This document shows, piece after piece, positions 1 through 9,624 of a stretch of 64,000 nt of DNA. The DNA is from Taibaiella lutea (GTDB taxonomy: Bacteria; Bacteroidota; Bacteroidia; Chitinophagales; Chitinophagaceae), in NCBI RefSeq assembly GCF_008629695.1, contig NZ_VWSH01000001.1, positions 89,990 through 153,989 of the forward strand, written 5' to 3'. The notes under the pieces were generated by a model that saw only the letters and a list, made by a program, of their open reading frames with translations, searched no databases and was not told where the DNA came from. Made by a program: the position numbers and the translations under genes. Position 1 is the stretch's first letter. Every line of letters starts with the position of its first letter.

Positions 1-883
1 TCCAGTAAAGTAATTCTTCCTGCTCCGATTTATCCCAGCGAGCTTTTATAATCAGTTTCCTGCATTCCATTTTTTATCCTAAATTTCTTATTTTGATTAT
101 TCTCATTTTTTTTGTGGGGCTGTGGTATTTTTCCCTGTTTTCACAAACATTTTTCCAGCACAGATATGCCGCACACGGCGCGTTCAAAATGAACACGTTC
201 TGGGAACGCTTCTTTTTCCTTTTTGCCTATATTACGCAAGGCTCCTCCTATATGAGTCCGCGTGCCTATGCAATAATGCATCGTATGCATCATGCTTACA
301 CAGACACAGATAAAGATCCCCATTCACCTTCTTTTTCAAGTAATGTATTCAGCATGATGTGGCGTACAAAAACCATCTTTGAAGGAATTGAAAAAGGAAC
401 TATACCCATTGAAGCCAGGTTCACAAAAAACTTGCCGGAGTGGACGGGTTTTGAAAAATGGGCTGATTCCATATGGTCAAAACTCTTATGGGTGCTGCTC
501 TATGTAGTCTTCTTCATTTTGTTTGCAAACAGCTTTTGGTGGTATCTGTTACTGCCTGTTATTATTCTTATGGGCCCGTTTCACGGAGTGCTAATAAACT
601 GGTTTGCACATAAATACGGTTACCGCAACTTTGGCTTGAAGAACACTTCGCAGAACCTTATTTCAATTGATATATTTATGCTTGGTGAATCCTATCATAA
701 TAATCATCACAAACACCCTTCATCAATCAATTTCGGTAATAGATGGCATGAAATCGACCCGATATATCATGTTATCCTTTTCCTGAAACGGTTAGGTATT
801 GTTCGGATAGCCACGCCTACTTATACTATTGTCCGTAAGGAAGATTATAACCAATAAACCAACCGGATTGATTAGTCCTCTAT
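1..883. repeat. Direct repeat, copy A (desaturase gene and flanks)
   Basis: This segment recurs at 25061-25943 in the same orientation, offset 25060. I count about 14 differences over 883 bases, so roughly 98% identity. Similarity stops abruptly after the shared tract ending at 883/25943. The left end may continue upstream of the window. It covers the whole desaturase gene plus about 90 bp upstream. No transposase or terminal repeats lie inside it. Confidence 0.95.
93..857 (+). CDS. Acyl-CoA / fatty-acid desaturase
   Basis: Membrane di-iron desaturase that introduces a double bond into a fatty acyl chain, probably adjusting membrane fluidity. The three histidine boxes are visible: H23-R-Y-A-A-H28, H63-R-M-H-H67 and H-N-N-H-H near residue 205. 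Hydrophobic stretches lie at residues 1-22, 36-50 and about 130-165. The start used is TTG at 93; the frame is open upstream to a stop at 6-8 but offers no ATG, and the N-terminus at this TTG fits the family (about 250 residues). This is the intact member of a duplicated pair; the copy at 25153 has a stop at codon 117. The family is certain, the double-bond position is not. Confidence 0.9.
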   Translation: MIILIFFVGLWYFSLFSQTFFQHRYAAHGAFKMNTFWERFFFLFAYITQGSSYMSPRAYAIMHRMHHAYTDTDKDPHSPSFSSNVFSMMWRTKTIFEGIEKGTIPIEARFTKNLPEWTGFEKWADSIWSKLLWVLLYVVFFILFANSFWWYLLLPVIILMGPFHGVLINWFAHKYGYRNFGLKNTSQNLISIDIFMLGESYHNNHHKHPSSINFGNRWHEIDPIYHVILFLKRLGIVRIATPTYTIVRKEDYNQ

Positions 884-1262
884 AAGTGACTGGACTGACA
901 ACCGTTCAGGTACGGAGCATGCAGGAAATTGAAATGAATATAGAAACAAGCTCAATTCCAGTTATATTGACTTCAATGGAAAAGGAGCTTGAAAAGCGTT
1001 ACAAGCTTTGCCTAGCCGACAAATTCATTACGTTTCCTTTTGAAATTGAAACGATAATTAAAAAGGTAGGTTTTTTTTTAATTTCTGAAAACATGTTGTT
1101 ATATAGTTGCTGTTTTCATTTTACATCGTGCAATTACCTTAAATCAAAAACGAAAGGATATTTTATGACTATTATTTCTTAGCCTACGTCCTAAAGATTA
1201 CCTAAAAGACTCCAATAGAACAACCTTTTCCTTTGATTAGAGTTTGATATTAAACTATAAAT
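858..1262. other. Intergenic, 405 bp, possible small ORF
   Basis: A reading frame from GTG 886 to 1182 (98 residues; in-frame ATG at 919) begins with a charged, helix-like segment but ends in a Cys/Phe-rich tail. I recognise no family and do not call it a gene. Similarity to the desaturase repeat ends at 883. Confidence 0.4.
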
Positions 1263-2420
1263 ATGAAAGCAGCCGTATTTCACAAACCTGGCGATATCAC
1301 TGTCGATAATGTGCCGGATCCCAAAATTATCGATCCAAGGGATGTTATCCTTAGGGTGACTTCTACCGCAATCTGTGGTTCCGATCTACATATCCTTAGT
1401 GGCGCAGTTCCGCAAAAAGAGGATATGATTATGGGACACGAATTTATGGGTATAGTAGAAGAGATTGGCTCCGCTATTACGAACTTAAAGAAAGGTGACC
1501 GTGTTGTCGTACCCTTTCCGATAGCTTGTGGGTCATGTTTCTTTTGTACCCATGAAGCATCGCCGGCATGTGAAAATTCAAACTATAAACATTACGGGCC
1601 TAATGGCGATATGATTGATCAAAAAGGTGGAGCGCTGTTTGGCTATACTGACTTATATGGCGGTTATTCAGGTGGCCAAGCGGAGTACGTAAGAGTCCCT
1701 TATGCCGATATAAGCCCAAGGATTGTTCCGGAGAACATGTCAGACGAGCAGGTTCTATTCCTTACTGATATCTTCCCAACCGGATGGTCTGCTATCGATT
1801 GGGCACAACTAAAAGGTGGTGAAGTGGTTGCTATATTTGGCTGCGGACCTGTTGGATTGATGGCACAGAAGGCTGCCTGGATAAATGGTGCAAGCAGGGT
1901 AATAGCAATCGACCCGTTGGACTACCGTCTCGAAAAAGCAAAAGCGGTTAATAATGTTGACATTCTTAATCCACATAAGGTTGATGTAGTTGAAGCCATA
2001 AGGGAAATGACCGGAGGCCGCGGCGCAGATGTATGTGTTGATGCAGTAGGGTTTGAACCCGAAAGGTCATTAATGGATAAATTCAAAGCTACGATTAACT
2101 TTGAGAAAGGATCAATTAAAGTCCTTGAGATGTGCTTTGAAGCTGTAAGAAGAATGGGCACAGTTTCAATAATGGGTGTATATGGATCGCCTTATGATAA
2201 TTTCCCCATGCACCGGATGTTTGATAAGGGCATAACGATTAAGCAGGGACAAGCTCCGGTTTTAAATTATATAGATAAGTTGATTGACATAGTGAGTAAT
2301 GGCCAAGTTGTACTTGATGATATCATAACACATAAATTGCCACTGTCGGATGCAGCGCATGGCTATAAGATTTTTGATGAAAAGCAAGACGATTGCGTAA
2401 AGGTTGTACTGAAACCATAA
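1263..2420 (+). CDS. Zinc-dependent alcohol dehydrogenase (formaldehyde dehydrogenase-like)
   Basis: Medium-chain NAD(P)-dependent dehydrogenase, 385 residues. The catalytic zinc site is visible as C38 (in ICGSDLH), H59 and E60 (in GHE). The structural zinc cysteines are C89, C92, C95 and C103. A nucleotide-binding GCGPVG motif follows near residue 198. The length and the insert after the structural zinc loop fit the branch annotated as glutathione-independent formaldehyde dehydrogenase or threonine-dehydrogenase-like enzymes; the substrate is not readable from sequence. It stands alone and is followed by a hairpin at 2549-2582. A second, shorter enzyme of the superfamily lies at 29896-30936. 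Confidence 0.9.
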   Translation: MKAAVFHKPGDITVDNVPDPKIIDPRDVILRVTSTAICGSDLHILSGAVPQKEDMIMGHEFMGIVEEIGSAITNLKKGDRVVVPFPIACGSCFFCTHEASPACENSNYKHYGPNGDMIDQKGGALFGYTDLYGGYSGGQAEYVRVPYADISPRIVPENMSDEQVLFLTDIFPTGWSAIDWAQLKGGEVVAIFGCGPVGLMAQKAAWINGASRVIAIDPLDYRLEKAKAVNNVDILNPHKVDVVEAIREMTGGRGADVCVDAVGFEPERSLMDKFKATINFEKGSIKVLEMCFEAVRRMGTVSIMGVYGSPYDNFPMHRMFDKGITIKQGQAPVLNYIDKLIDIVSNGQVVLDDIITHKLPLSDAAHGYKIFDEKQDDCVKVVLKP

Positions 2421-2548
2421 GAGCTCTGTGTTTTTTTAAGAAAAGTTCTTGTAATTAAGATTATTGCAATAAGAAGTACGTCTTTATGGGTGGATAAGTC
2501 CCCGAACAAAACAGTCGCTTTAAAGCTAAAAAATAACAATTTGAATAT

Positions 2549-2582
2549 AAGGCCATTATTACTTTATTGTAATAATGGCCTT
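2549..2582 (+). terminator. Hairpin after the alcohol dehydrogenase
   Basis: A perfect 13-bp stem (2549-2561 with 2570-2582) closes an 8-base loop. It is not followed by a clean T-run, so it may terminate weakly or only protect the 3' end of the dehydrogenase transcript 130 bp upstream. Confidence 0.5.
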
Positions 2583-3220
2583 ATTGGTTCTCCGTCTAAC
2601 ATTCCTCATACAATAATGTAATAAGATGTGCTGACTTAAAGACAACTTAATCCATATCAAATTCTATATAACTCAAGCGGGAAGCAGTTGCCTGTGCCCC
2701 ACTTTTGTTATTAGTTCATTAACCTGATGTTGGTCAATCAGCCATCAGAAAGAATTTCAGTGCCAGACGATAAATGCTGAATCATCCGAGGCCAGGAATT
2801 GCAATGTGAAATTTGTCGTTAGTTCTTTATTTAAAATATTATATTCAAAGCGAGTTCTGGGTAATTTTTTTTTGTTAGGACTGGGAATTAAAATATTGAT
2901 TCTGGATATGTTAAATCCGACATCTTTGTTGGAAAATAAGGTGGGTTATTTTGTTTAAGTGCTTTGAATAGCACCTACAACATAGTAACTTTGTTTGAGC
3001 TCAGGTTATCAATGACATTTTTCTTGTTACATATATTTGTATAGTGCTTATTCTTGAACTCCAGCTTTTAATAGCAACACAATTCGAAAAGTTCAGCACT
3101 ACAATTTCTGCAATATAACAGCGATTTGATTTTTGTAATAGCGCCAAAGCTTTCCTCATACCTAATTTCTAATATTCGAGCCCTTCTAAGCATATTCTTA
3201 GCTTATTTTAATATGTTGTT
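2583..3220. other. Intergenic, 638 bp, IS-upstream-like DNA
   Basis: No credible gene. From about 2975 the sequence shares short blocks (CCTACAACA, GCGATTTGA) in the same order with the DNA upstream of the full transposase at 45107, as expected for the diverged left flank of an old copy of the same IS. Confidence 0.4.
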
Positions 3221-3451
3221 ATGCCTACAATTCACCAACGGTATCATTCCGATTTTAAAGCAGAATATTCACAAGGCAGGTTGCCTATCGATGTAATCAA
3301 AAAAATACCAAGATCCACAAGACAACGGTGGAGTGAAAACGAGAAAAAGAAAATCTGGATGCCAGTCGCTGATCAACATAATGTTGTTGACGAACTTACC
3401 ATCAGGATTTTGACAAAGGGGCACCTTTCAGATTTACTAACAATTGGTTAG
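3221..3451 (+). pseudogene. Truncated IS transposase (N-terminal remnant)
   Basis: The first about 62 residues match the N-terminus of the full transposase at 45107-46369: both share RYHSDFK, the KKIPRSTRQRW motif, WMP and DELTI in the same spacing. After residue 62 similarity stops and the frame ends at residue 76, so the coiled coil and the whole DDE catalytic domain are missing. The remaining part resembles the helix-turn-helix of IS3-like proteins. It is a dead fragment, not a regulator as far as I can see. Confidence 0.85.
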
Positions 3452-3516
3452 GAGATATGAAGGACATCACGCCGGAATCGAAATCATAATATCGCTGCCC
3501 ATATTTTATTTTGCCT

Positions 3517-3705
3517 TCAAAGTTTTTCTTGTGAATCAGCCGACCTTTTCATTTGTTGTCCTTTGTTACTATCAACAGATAAAATTGCACATTTTGTTTC
3601 ATCCGCGTATGCGGGATAGTTTACCCTTATTTCATGCCTAGGTGCGTAGCGACAAGAATAAAACAGGATTAGAGAAAGTATTAAGGTTGCAACTTTATAT
3701 TTCAT
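3517..3705 (-). CDS. Possible small lipoprotein
   Basis: A 62-residue frame begins with a typical lipoprotein signal: basic MKYK, a hydrophobic stretch and a lipobox-like LFYSC with Cys18. The rest is polar and unrecognised. It ends without a clear terminator and lies in a decayed region next to a transposase remnant, so it may be a truncated gene. A frame on the other strand (3444-3641) overlaps and looks spurious. Confidence 0.35.
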   Translation of the reverse strand: MKYKVATLILSLILFYSCRYAPRHEIRVNYPAYADETKCAILSVDSNKGQQMKRSADSQEKL

Positions 3706-3894
3706 AATAAAAGTTTCGGTGCTGCTATGTTCAATTTTATGAAAACAAAAGCAAAGATTACCTTATGTCGTAATAACCCTCAAATACCCAGGGTACTTAA
3801 TTACTTGCGATTTCCTTTATGAATTGATCGATCATGTCTCATGTGAAAAATTTTATTAATGGGTATCTTTAACAAGACGCATTTAAATGCCTGA

Positions 3895-4220
3895 TTAGCA
3901 AATTTGGTCGCTCATTATTTTGCGAAATGGTATTGGTATCGCTGCCATGATTGACTTCCGGTCTGGAGACAACATAATACCCGTACTTAGTTTATAAAGC
4001 AAAATGTTTTCAATGGCTGTTTTGATACTTATATCGCCGCTATATGTGTAAACTGTTAAAATAACATCCATGCCTTTTTTAAAGGCTATTCTGCATTTTC
4101 GGTTACAAGTTCTTCTGCAAAACCTGCAAGGTTCTGGCAAATGCTATAAGGGTTACAACCGTATAAATTCAATGCCCTGGCATTTGATATCAGCCTGTCC
4201 GTTAATACTTTATTGTCCAT
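3895..4220 (-). pseudogene. Possible frameshifted small gene, unknown
   Basis: Reading leftward from ATG 4220 gives 44 residues beginning MDNKVLTDRL and ending at a stop at 4086. A second frame, open from 4140 to the stop at 3895, continues with a protein-like sequence (ILLYKLSTGIMLSPDR). Joining the two by one frameshift around 4090-4130 would give a protein of about 105 residues. I recognise no family. It could also be two chance frames. Confidence 0.3.
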
Positions 4221-4848
4221 TGTAAAAGCTTGTATTTAAAATCAATTATTAGTAATAGTCATATTAAAGTTTATGCATGCTCACATAAAAAGACTTCGAA
4301 TGAAGGTTGATAACAGGGGCCGAGATAATAAAGTTGCATCGGCTTTTAATAAAAAAAGAGAAATGACGTTAATACTTCACACAAGTTAAAACTATAGATT
4401 CCTTAACAGATTCCTTAACAGTTACTTAGCACCTGGAAATAAATTTATGACTGGCATTATAACAGCAAAAACGAATACCGACCTTCGTTAAACCATGACG
4501 TCGCATGAAAGTGGATGAAGACGAACTTACAGATGCACGCATAAAGCAAATTGTCCTAACGCAATACGGCTACAAATAATGCAGGCAGGTTCTGTTGCAA
4601 AGGATTTAAGAATCACTCATCTGGTAGAACCGTTCGGATAAAAAATTATCTATGTTAAAAATTATTTATGTTGAAATTCAATACTTAAAGTAAACAATAA
4701 CCTTTTTTATATGGTCATCATTTTATTAGTGATCGATATCAATGAGCGATCGAAGCACCGAAAAATATTCGTTCCATTTGAAATATAACAAGGGAGGAGG
4801 ATTATTTTTCATCCTTAAACAGTTCTAATTTTTTGGTGTTGATTTATC
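4221..4848. other. Intergenic, 628 bp
   Basis: No gene of normal size. A 12-bp tandem duplication lies at 4396-4419 (AGATTCCTTAAC twice). A 24-codon frame at 4506 (MKVDEDELTD...) is too short to support. The stretch also carries the promoter region of the UvrA-like gene; a purine-rich GGGAGGAGG at about 4792-4800 is too far from the ATG at 4849 to be its ribosome site. Confidence 0.4.
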
Positions 4849-7362
4849 ATGGGCAATAAACAAGAGAAAAATAAATTCAATGGTTTCGTCACCGTTCGCG
4901 GTGCAAGAGAGCATAACTTAAAAAATGTCGACCTGGATATTCCAAGAGATGCCTTCGTTGTTTTCACTGGGGTTTCCGGTTCCGGAAAATCATCCCTTGC
5001 TTTTGGAACCTTATTTGGGGAGGCACAGCGAAGGTACCTCGAATCCGTGTCCCCGTATGCGAGGCGACTATTTAACCAGATGTCAGTACCAGAGGTAGAT
5101 AAAATTGATGGCCTTCCACCTGCCATCGCTTTACAACAGCAAAGGGGCACGGCCTCTACCCGCTCTTCAGTCGGCAGTGTAACCACGCTCTCGAATCTGT
5201 TGCGTATGCTTTACTCACGTGCTGGTGATTACCCACCGGGGCAAAATATCATTTACGCAGAAGCTTTCTCACCTAACACCCCAGAAGGAGCTTGTACTGA
5301 GTGCCACGGACTTGGCAAGGTTTACGAGATATCTGAAGAAAGCATGGTGCCGGATGATACCCTTACGATCAGACAAAAAGCGGTGGCAGCATGGCCATCA
5401 GCATGGCAGGGCCAGAATCAACGGGACATCTTAACTACCCTCGGCTATGATATTGATGCCCCATGGAAAGATTTACCTAAAAAAGCCCGTGACTGGATTT
5501 TATTTACTGAAGAAACACCTACAGTACCTGTTTATGCAGGATATAACCGTGAAGAGGTTCAACGTTTTATCAAAAACAAAAGACAGCCGGACTATATGGG
5601 GACTTTTACCGGAGTGCGACGTTATGTGCGTCACACCTTCGCCAATACCCAAAGCCAGTTAATGAAAAAAAGGGTATCCAAATATATGTTAAGCAGTGAA
5701 TGCCCCCTCTGCCATGGAAAACGGCTAAGGCGGGAATCATTATCTGTTAAATTTGCCGGGTATGACATCGCGGATATTGCCCGCATTCCTTTAGCCCTCC
5801 TTCAAACAGTTTTCGAACCTTTTGCTACACTTGTTCCTAATGCAGATCATCCGGAAAAAGCCATCGTTACCCAAAGGATTGCGGCCGACTTCCTGGGAAG
5901 GTTGAATGTAGCGCTGGATCTCGGACTGGGCTATCTTACTTTAGAACGCAGCACGCCTACGCTATCACCAGGTGAGCTGCAGCGCTTACGGCTGGCAACC
6001 CAGGTACACTCTAATCTTTTTGGTGTCGTCTACGTACTGGATGAGCCGTCTGCAGGGCTGCATCCAGCGGATACTGCAGCATTGCTCAGGACGATGGATA
6101 AATTAAAAGCATCAGGTAATTCGCTATTCATCGTTGAACATGAAATAGATGTGATCCGTCATGCAGATTGGATCGTGGACGTAGGGCCAGCTGCCGGTGA
6201 AAAAGGTGGGCATGTGCTATATAGCGGGTTACCCGATGGCTTGAAAAACGTAAAAGAATCTTTAACACGACGCTATTTATATGAACCTAAAACATATGCG
6301 GACTTGCAGCCCAGGATTTTAAAAGGAAAGCTAATTCTTGAAGGTATCATCAGGAACAACTTAAACAATCTTGATGTCGAAATTCCCTTAGGGATACTGA
6401 CCACAGTGACCGGAGTTTCCGGATCAGGAAAAAGCAGTCTGGTCAGTCAGGTACTAGTGGAACTTGTAGCAGGGCAATTAGGCCTGAAAATGGATTTCAA
6501 TGAGGATGATGCGAACATGCTAGAAAAAGATGACATAAAGACATTAGGTGGGCAAATCATAGGTGGTTTGCAGGGCATCAAAAGGCTTGTAGTTGTTGAC
6601 CAAAAGCCAATCGGTCGTACACCGCGATCTAACCTGGCAACGTACACGGGCCTGTTCGAACATGTCCGAAAACTGTTTGCCAATACTAAAACAGCTAAGG
6701 AACGCAAATATGATGCGGGGCGTTTTAGTTTTAATGTCGTTAAAGGCCGGTGCCCGCATTGCGAGGGTGAAGGCTTTGTAATGGTCGAACTACTTTTTCT
6801 ACCAAGCGTTTATACACCCTGCCCTACTTGTTCCGGTACACGTTACAACCCAAAGACTTTGGAAGTAAAATACAAGGATTTGAATATTTCTGATGTATTA
6901 AATCTCACGGTGGATGCTGCTGTTGTTTTTTTTGATGAAGCACCTCAGATCTCACGCGCGCTGGAAGTTGTCAGAGAAGTTGGTCTCGGATACTTGCGCC
7001 TTGGGCAGCCGGCTACAGAATTATCCGGAGGTGAGGCCCAGCGTATCAAACTGGCCACAGAGCTTCAGAGGGCCCAGCATGGCAATACTCTATATATCCT
7101 CGACGAACCCACTACCGGCCTTCATGCCTCTGATGTGGAAAGGCTGATGGCCCAACTGAACCACCTTGTTGACGAAGGCAATACTGTCGTTATCGTTGAA
7201 CATGATATGGATGTAATTGCTCAGAGCGACTGGATAATTGATATAGGCCCCGGGGCGGGTGAGGAGGGAGGCCGTATTGTTATCCAGGGCACACCGGAAA
7301 AAATTGTCTCACATCGTAAAAGTAAAACAGCGTATTATCTCAAAAAGCACATGGGAAAATAA
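4849..7362 (+). CDS. UvrA2-type excinuclease ABC ATPase
   Basis: Paralogue of the nucleotide-excision-repair damage sensor UvrA, 837 residues against about 940 for the canonical protein. Two ABC ATPase modules are visible: Walker A GVSGSGKSS at 41-49 and 522-530, signatures LSPGE (372-376) and LSGGE (725-729), Walker B LDEPSAGLH and LDEPTTGLH near 397 and 751. Zinc-type CxxC pairs lie at 149/152, 285/288, 635/638 and 658/661. The stretch between the first nucleotide module (ending near 125) and the first CxxC is only about 25 residues, so the UvrB-binding domain is absent, as in Deinococcus UvrA2. Such proteins are linked to resistance to DNA-damaging compounds rather than classical UvrABC repair. 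Monocistronic. Confidence 0.92.
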   Translation: MGNKQEKNKFNGFVTVRGAREHNLKNVDLDIPRDAFVVFTGVSGSGKSSLAFGTLFGEAQRRYLESVSPYARRLFNQMSVPEVDKIDGLPPAIALQQQRGTASTRSSVGSVTTLSNLLRMLYSRAGDYPPGQNIIYAEAFSPNTPEGACTECHGLGKVYEISEESMVPDDTLTIRQKAVAAWPSAWQGQNQRDILTTLGYDIDAPWKDLPKKARDWILFTEETPTVPVYAGYNREEVQRFIKNKRQPDYMGTFTGVRRYVRHTFANTQSQLMKKRVSKYMLSSECPLCHGKRLRRESLSVKFAGYDIADIARIPLALLQTVFEPFATLVPNADHPEKAIVTQRIAADFLGRLNVALDLGLGYLTLERSTPTLSPGELQRLRLATQVHSNLFGVVYVLDEPSAGLHPADTAALLRTMDKLKASGNSLFIVEHEIDVIRHADWIVDVGPAAGEKGGHVLYSGLPDGLKNVKESLTRRYLYEPKTYADLQPRILKGKLILEGIIRNNLNNLDVEIPLGILTTVTGVSGSGKSSLVSQVLVELVAGQLGLKMDFNEDDANMLEKDDIKTLGGQIIGGLQGIKRLVVVDQKPIGRTPRSNLATYTGLFEHVRKLFANTKTAKERKYDAGRFSFNVVKGRCPHCEGEGFVMVELLFLPSVYTPCPTCSGTRYNPKTLEVKYKDLNISDVLNLTVDAAVVFFDEAPQISRALEVVREVGLGYLRLGQPATELSGGEAQRIKLATELQRAQHGNTLYILDEPTTGLHASDVERLMAQLNHLVDEGNTVVIVEHDMDVIAQSDWIIDIGPGAGEEGGRIVIQGTPEKIVSHRKSKTAYYLKKHMGK

Positions 7363-7889
7363 TCTTCCACCACTGTGATAGATAGATTCTTCGGTGACAT
7401 TCCAAGCTGCTAATTGACTTTAACGAATTTTCTTGTTGGCTTTGATTTCGAATCTGACCGTAATTTTCTATACGTTGATTTATCTAACAACTTCTCCATC
7501 TTTTTTCTATAAATGGAGATGATTAAAAATGTACTCTTTTTTCAATCCCTCTAGTTCAGGCTAAAGTAAATTTACTCCTTCCAGATCCCAAATGTGATGA
7601 TAGCAGCAGTGAGGAATTATCACCAATTGAGTTACGAATTACTACTTTGAAATTTTGCTTTGCCATCTTGATAGTAAAAGTCAGATGATGATTAAATTGA
7701 AAGAGCTCGGTTTGTTTAGTATTGGTCGGATTATACGTACAGAAAATGTACCTTTTCGAAAAATCCTAAATTATTAGGTAAATTCTGAACCAATAATAGG
7801 AATATGTTGACGATTTTATTTTCCACATACAGTAAAAGGCATTACCCGAATAGCCATCAATATAGTAGGGGATTATTTCAATCCTTTAT
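7363..7889. other. Intergenic, 527 bp
   Basis: AT-rich and without a supported gene, RNA or clear terminator. It holds the end of the UvrA2 transcript and presumably the promoter of the small gene at 7890. Confidence 0.4.
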
Positions 7890-8138
7890 ATGTCAAACCC
7901 AAACGAAACCCCATCATCTAGTCATGAAGAAACTGCCTTTTATAATCAAATAAACGAAGCTGGAAGTTTTTTCAACGGCACTTCTGAAAACACTGTTAAA
8001 CTATTAGGAGAAAGCCTCATAAGTGAAGAATCTATGGCTGTCTTAATTGTTGTTACACCGAAAAATAGTAGTGACGCTTTATTGCGCACAGAATCAGGCT
8101 TGATTGGAATTTGCAATCACCATTCAGAGGAAAAATAA
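7890..8138 (+). CDS. Small protein of unknown function
   Basis: 82 residues, ATG start, acidic and serine-rich N-terminus followed by a segment that could form one strand-helix unit (SMAVLIVVTPKN). No signal peptide, membrane segment or recognised motif. It ends about 100 bp before another unknown small gene on the same strand; the two could share a transcript. It may be lineage-specific. Confidence 0.4.
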   Translation: MSNPNETPSSSHEETAFYNQINEAGSFFNGTSENTVKLLGESLISEESMAVLIVVTPKNSSDALLRTESGLIGICNHHSEEK

Positions 8139-8239
8139 AGTAGAATTTAATTACTATTAGTCAAATACAAATAAAGCTTTAAATCGTATTAATCAATCAT
8201 TAAATTTGCCTGATTCTGAATTAAAATTTATAATAAATT

Positions 8240-8473
8240 ATGGAAATAAATTTAGTTGTTGAAAATTGTTGTGGTCAAAAAAGAATCACTGTTCGAAACC
8301 CGACACGGGGCACTGGAGGAACACTAGCTTATAAGCTGATTATTGATGATGGTAAAGGATCTATGGAAATGGATGACGAAGGCAATTGGGATTCCAGCGA
8401 AATACCATATGAAATCTGTAGGTGTATTGGTGAAAAAATAGCTGAAACAGCTAAGATTCGTGATTTGAAATAA
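8240..8473 (+). CDS. Small protein of unknown function
   Basis: 77 residues with an amphipathic strand-rich pattern. A CC pair near residue 10, a Gly-rich turn (RGTGGTLAYKL), an acidic loop and a C-terminal helix with a CRCIGEK segment are visible. No membrane segment or secretion signal, so probably cytoplasmic. I do not recognise the family. It follows the 82-residue gene on the same strand. Confidence 0.45.
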   Translation: MEINLVVENCCGQKRITVRNPTRGTGGTLAYKLIIDDGKGSMEMDDEGNWDSSEIPYEICRCIGEKIAETAKIRDLK

Positions 8474-8618
8474 AACAATGCCAATTGGGTTATTGTAATT
8501 TTTTAATTATTAAAAATTTACGTTTATAAATGCTTTGCCTATGATTGTAAATAATACGCTTTGCCTTAAAATTTTAAAAACCAGAACGGTACTTTTAAAA
8601 TAGGCTCTACATCTATAT

Positions 8619-9143
8619 CTAATTCAAATTCTCAGTTTTGTCCTCATCCAATTTTTTGTGGATGCGGTTTATATCCGTCGGCTCCTTCATTTTTTCCAGT
8701 TCATTATCATTTGATATTTCAACCCCAAGGTGTTGTTGTATCTCATGAAGCATATTGAGGATTTTGGTAATTTCCTCTTCAGCCCTAATGTTGACTTCAA
8801 ATTCAACCTGGCTACTAATTTTATCTATACGACCTTTTCTGTTTTGATTAATAATAACAGTTACAGAAAGAACTATGGCAAATAATGAAACGGCCATTTC
8901 CAACAATGGAAATGGATAAGGATCAAATGGTTCAAGCCCCGGTAGCAGGTTAAGATTCCACAGTGCCCAAATGATAAAAAACAAAACACAAAAAATAAGG
9001 AATGAAATACTACCAAAAACATTCATGATGAACACAGTCAGCCTATCAGTTTTAGTTTCAGGGAAATTCAACGATGATTTAAGTTGCTGGTCACAAGTTT
9101 CTCTATTATTTGACGGCTTACGTTTCATGAGAGAGATTTTCAT
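8619..9143 (-). CDS. DUF1003 family membrane protein
   Basis: 174 residues. Two membrane helices (about residues 42-64 and 82-104) flank the family hallmark FDPYPFPLLEMAVS; the N-terminal TDRLTVFIMNVFGS and the post-helix QNRKGRIDKISSQVEFEVNIRAEEEI also fit DUF1003. The C-terminal charged tail is probably a coiled coil in the cytoplasm. Function of the family is unknown. The ATG at 9143 allows a cytoplasmic N-terminal arm; ATG 9128 (residue 6) is an equal alternative. Monocistronic. Confidence 0.85.
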   Translation of the reverse strand: MKISLMKRKPSNNRETCDQQLKSSLNFPETKTDRLTVFIMNVFGSISFLIFCVLFFIIWALWNLNLLPGLEPFDPYPFPLLEMAVSLFAIVLSVTVIINQNRKGRIDKISSQVEFEVNIRAEEEITKILNMLHEIQQHLGVEISNDNELEKMKEPTDINRIHKKLDEDKTENLN

Positions 9144-9624
9144 TGCAATTAATTATTTTGGATTATTTGAACCATAACTCAAATTACACCAGATGGTTGA
9201 TTGCAAAATGATAAATGACCTGTTACTGCCCGCTTAAATTGCCCCTGCAGATTAGGCGGATAAGAGATTGAAAGCCTCAAACCAGCATATATCTATTATT
9301 TTCCGTATCCCTTTTTATTGTGGCCTGTTGTCGGATAACTTTTTAAAAGGAAAGATTATCAAAGGCAATCACAAGGTAATGATCAGCCAGGATATTTTTT
9401 TTAAGGTCAATGGGGTAATTTCTAAAATACCAGTGTCCAACGTCCAACATACTCAATTTTATTATTGCTCAGTGATTGGCTCATCATTCATCTTTAGAAC
9501 ATCAAAAACTTTGTACTAACAAAAAGCATTCACAAATTGGGGAGGCTTTATTATTATGATCTCTTGATACTAATATTGAACCGGTTAATTGAAGTGTATT
9601 AAAAACAATGACCTAATAGTATAG
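9144..9624. other. Intergenic, 481 bp
   Basis: A TTG-started frame at 9268-9519 (83 residues) has no family resemblance, no good start and atypical composition, so I do not call it. Nothing else is visible apart from the promoter side of the DUF1003 gene. Confidence 0.35.

Noticed and set aside
886-1182. 98-residue frame after the desaturase.
   Set aside because: GTG start next to the repeat edge, odd C-terminal composition and no family likeness.
9268-9519. 83-residue rightward frame.
   Set aside because: TTG start, no protein-like pattern, no neighbours to support it.
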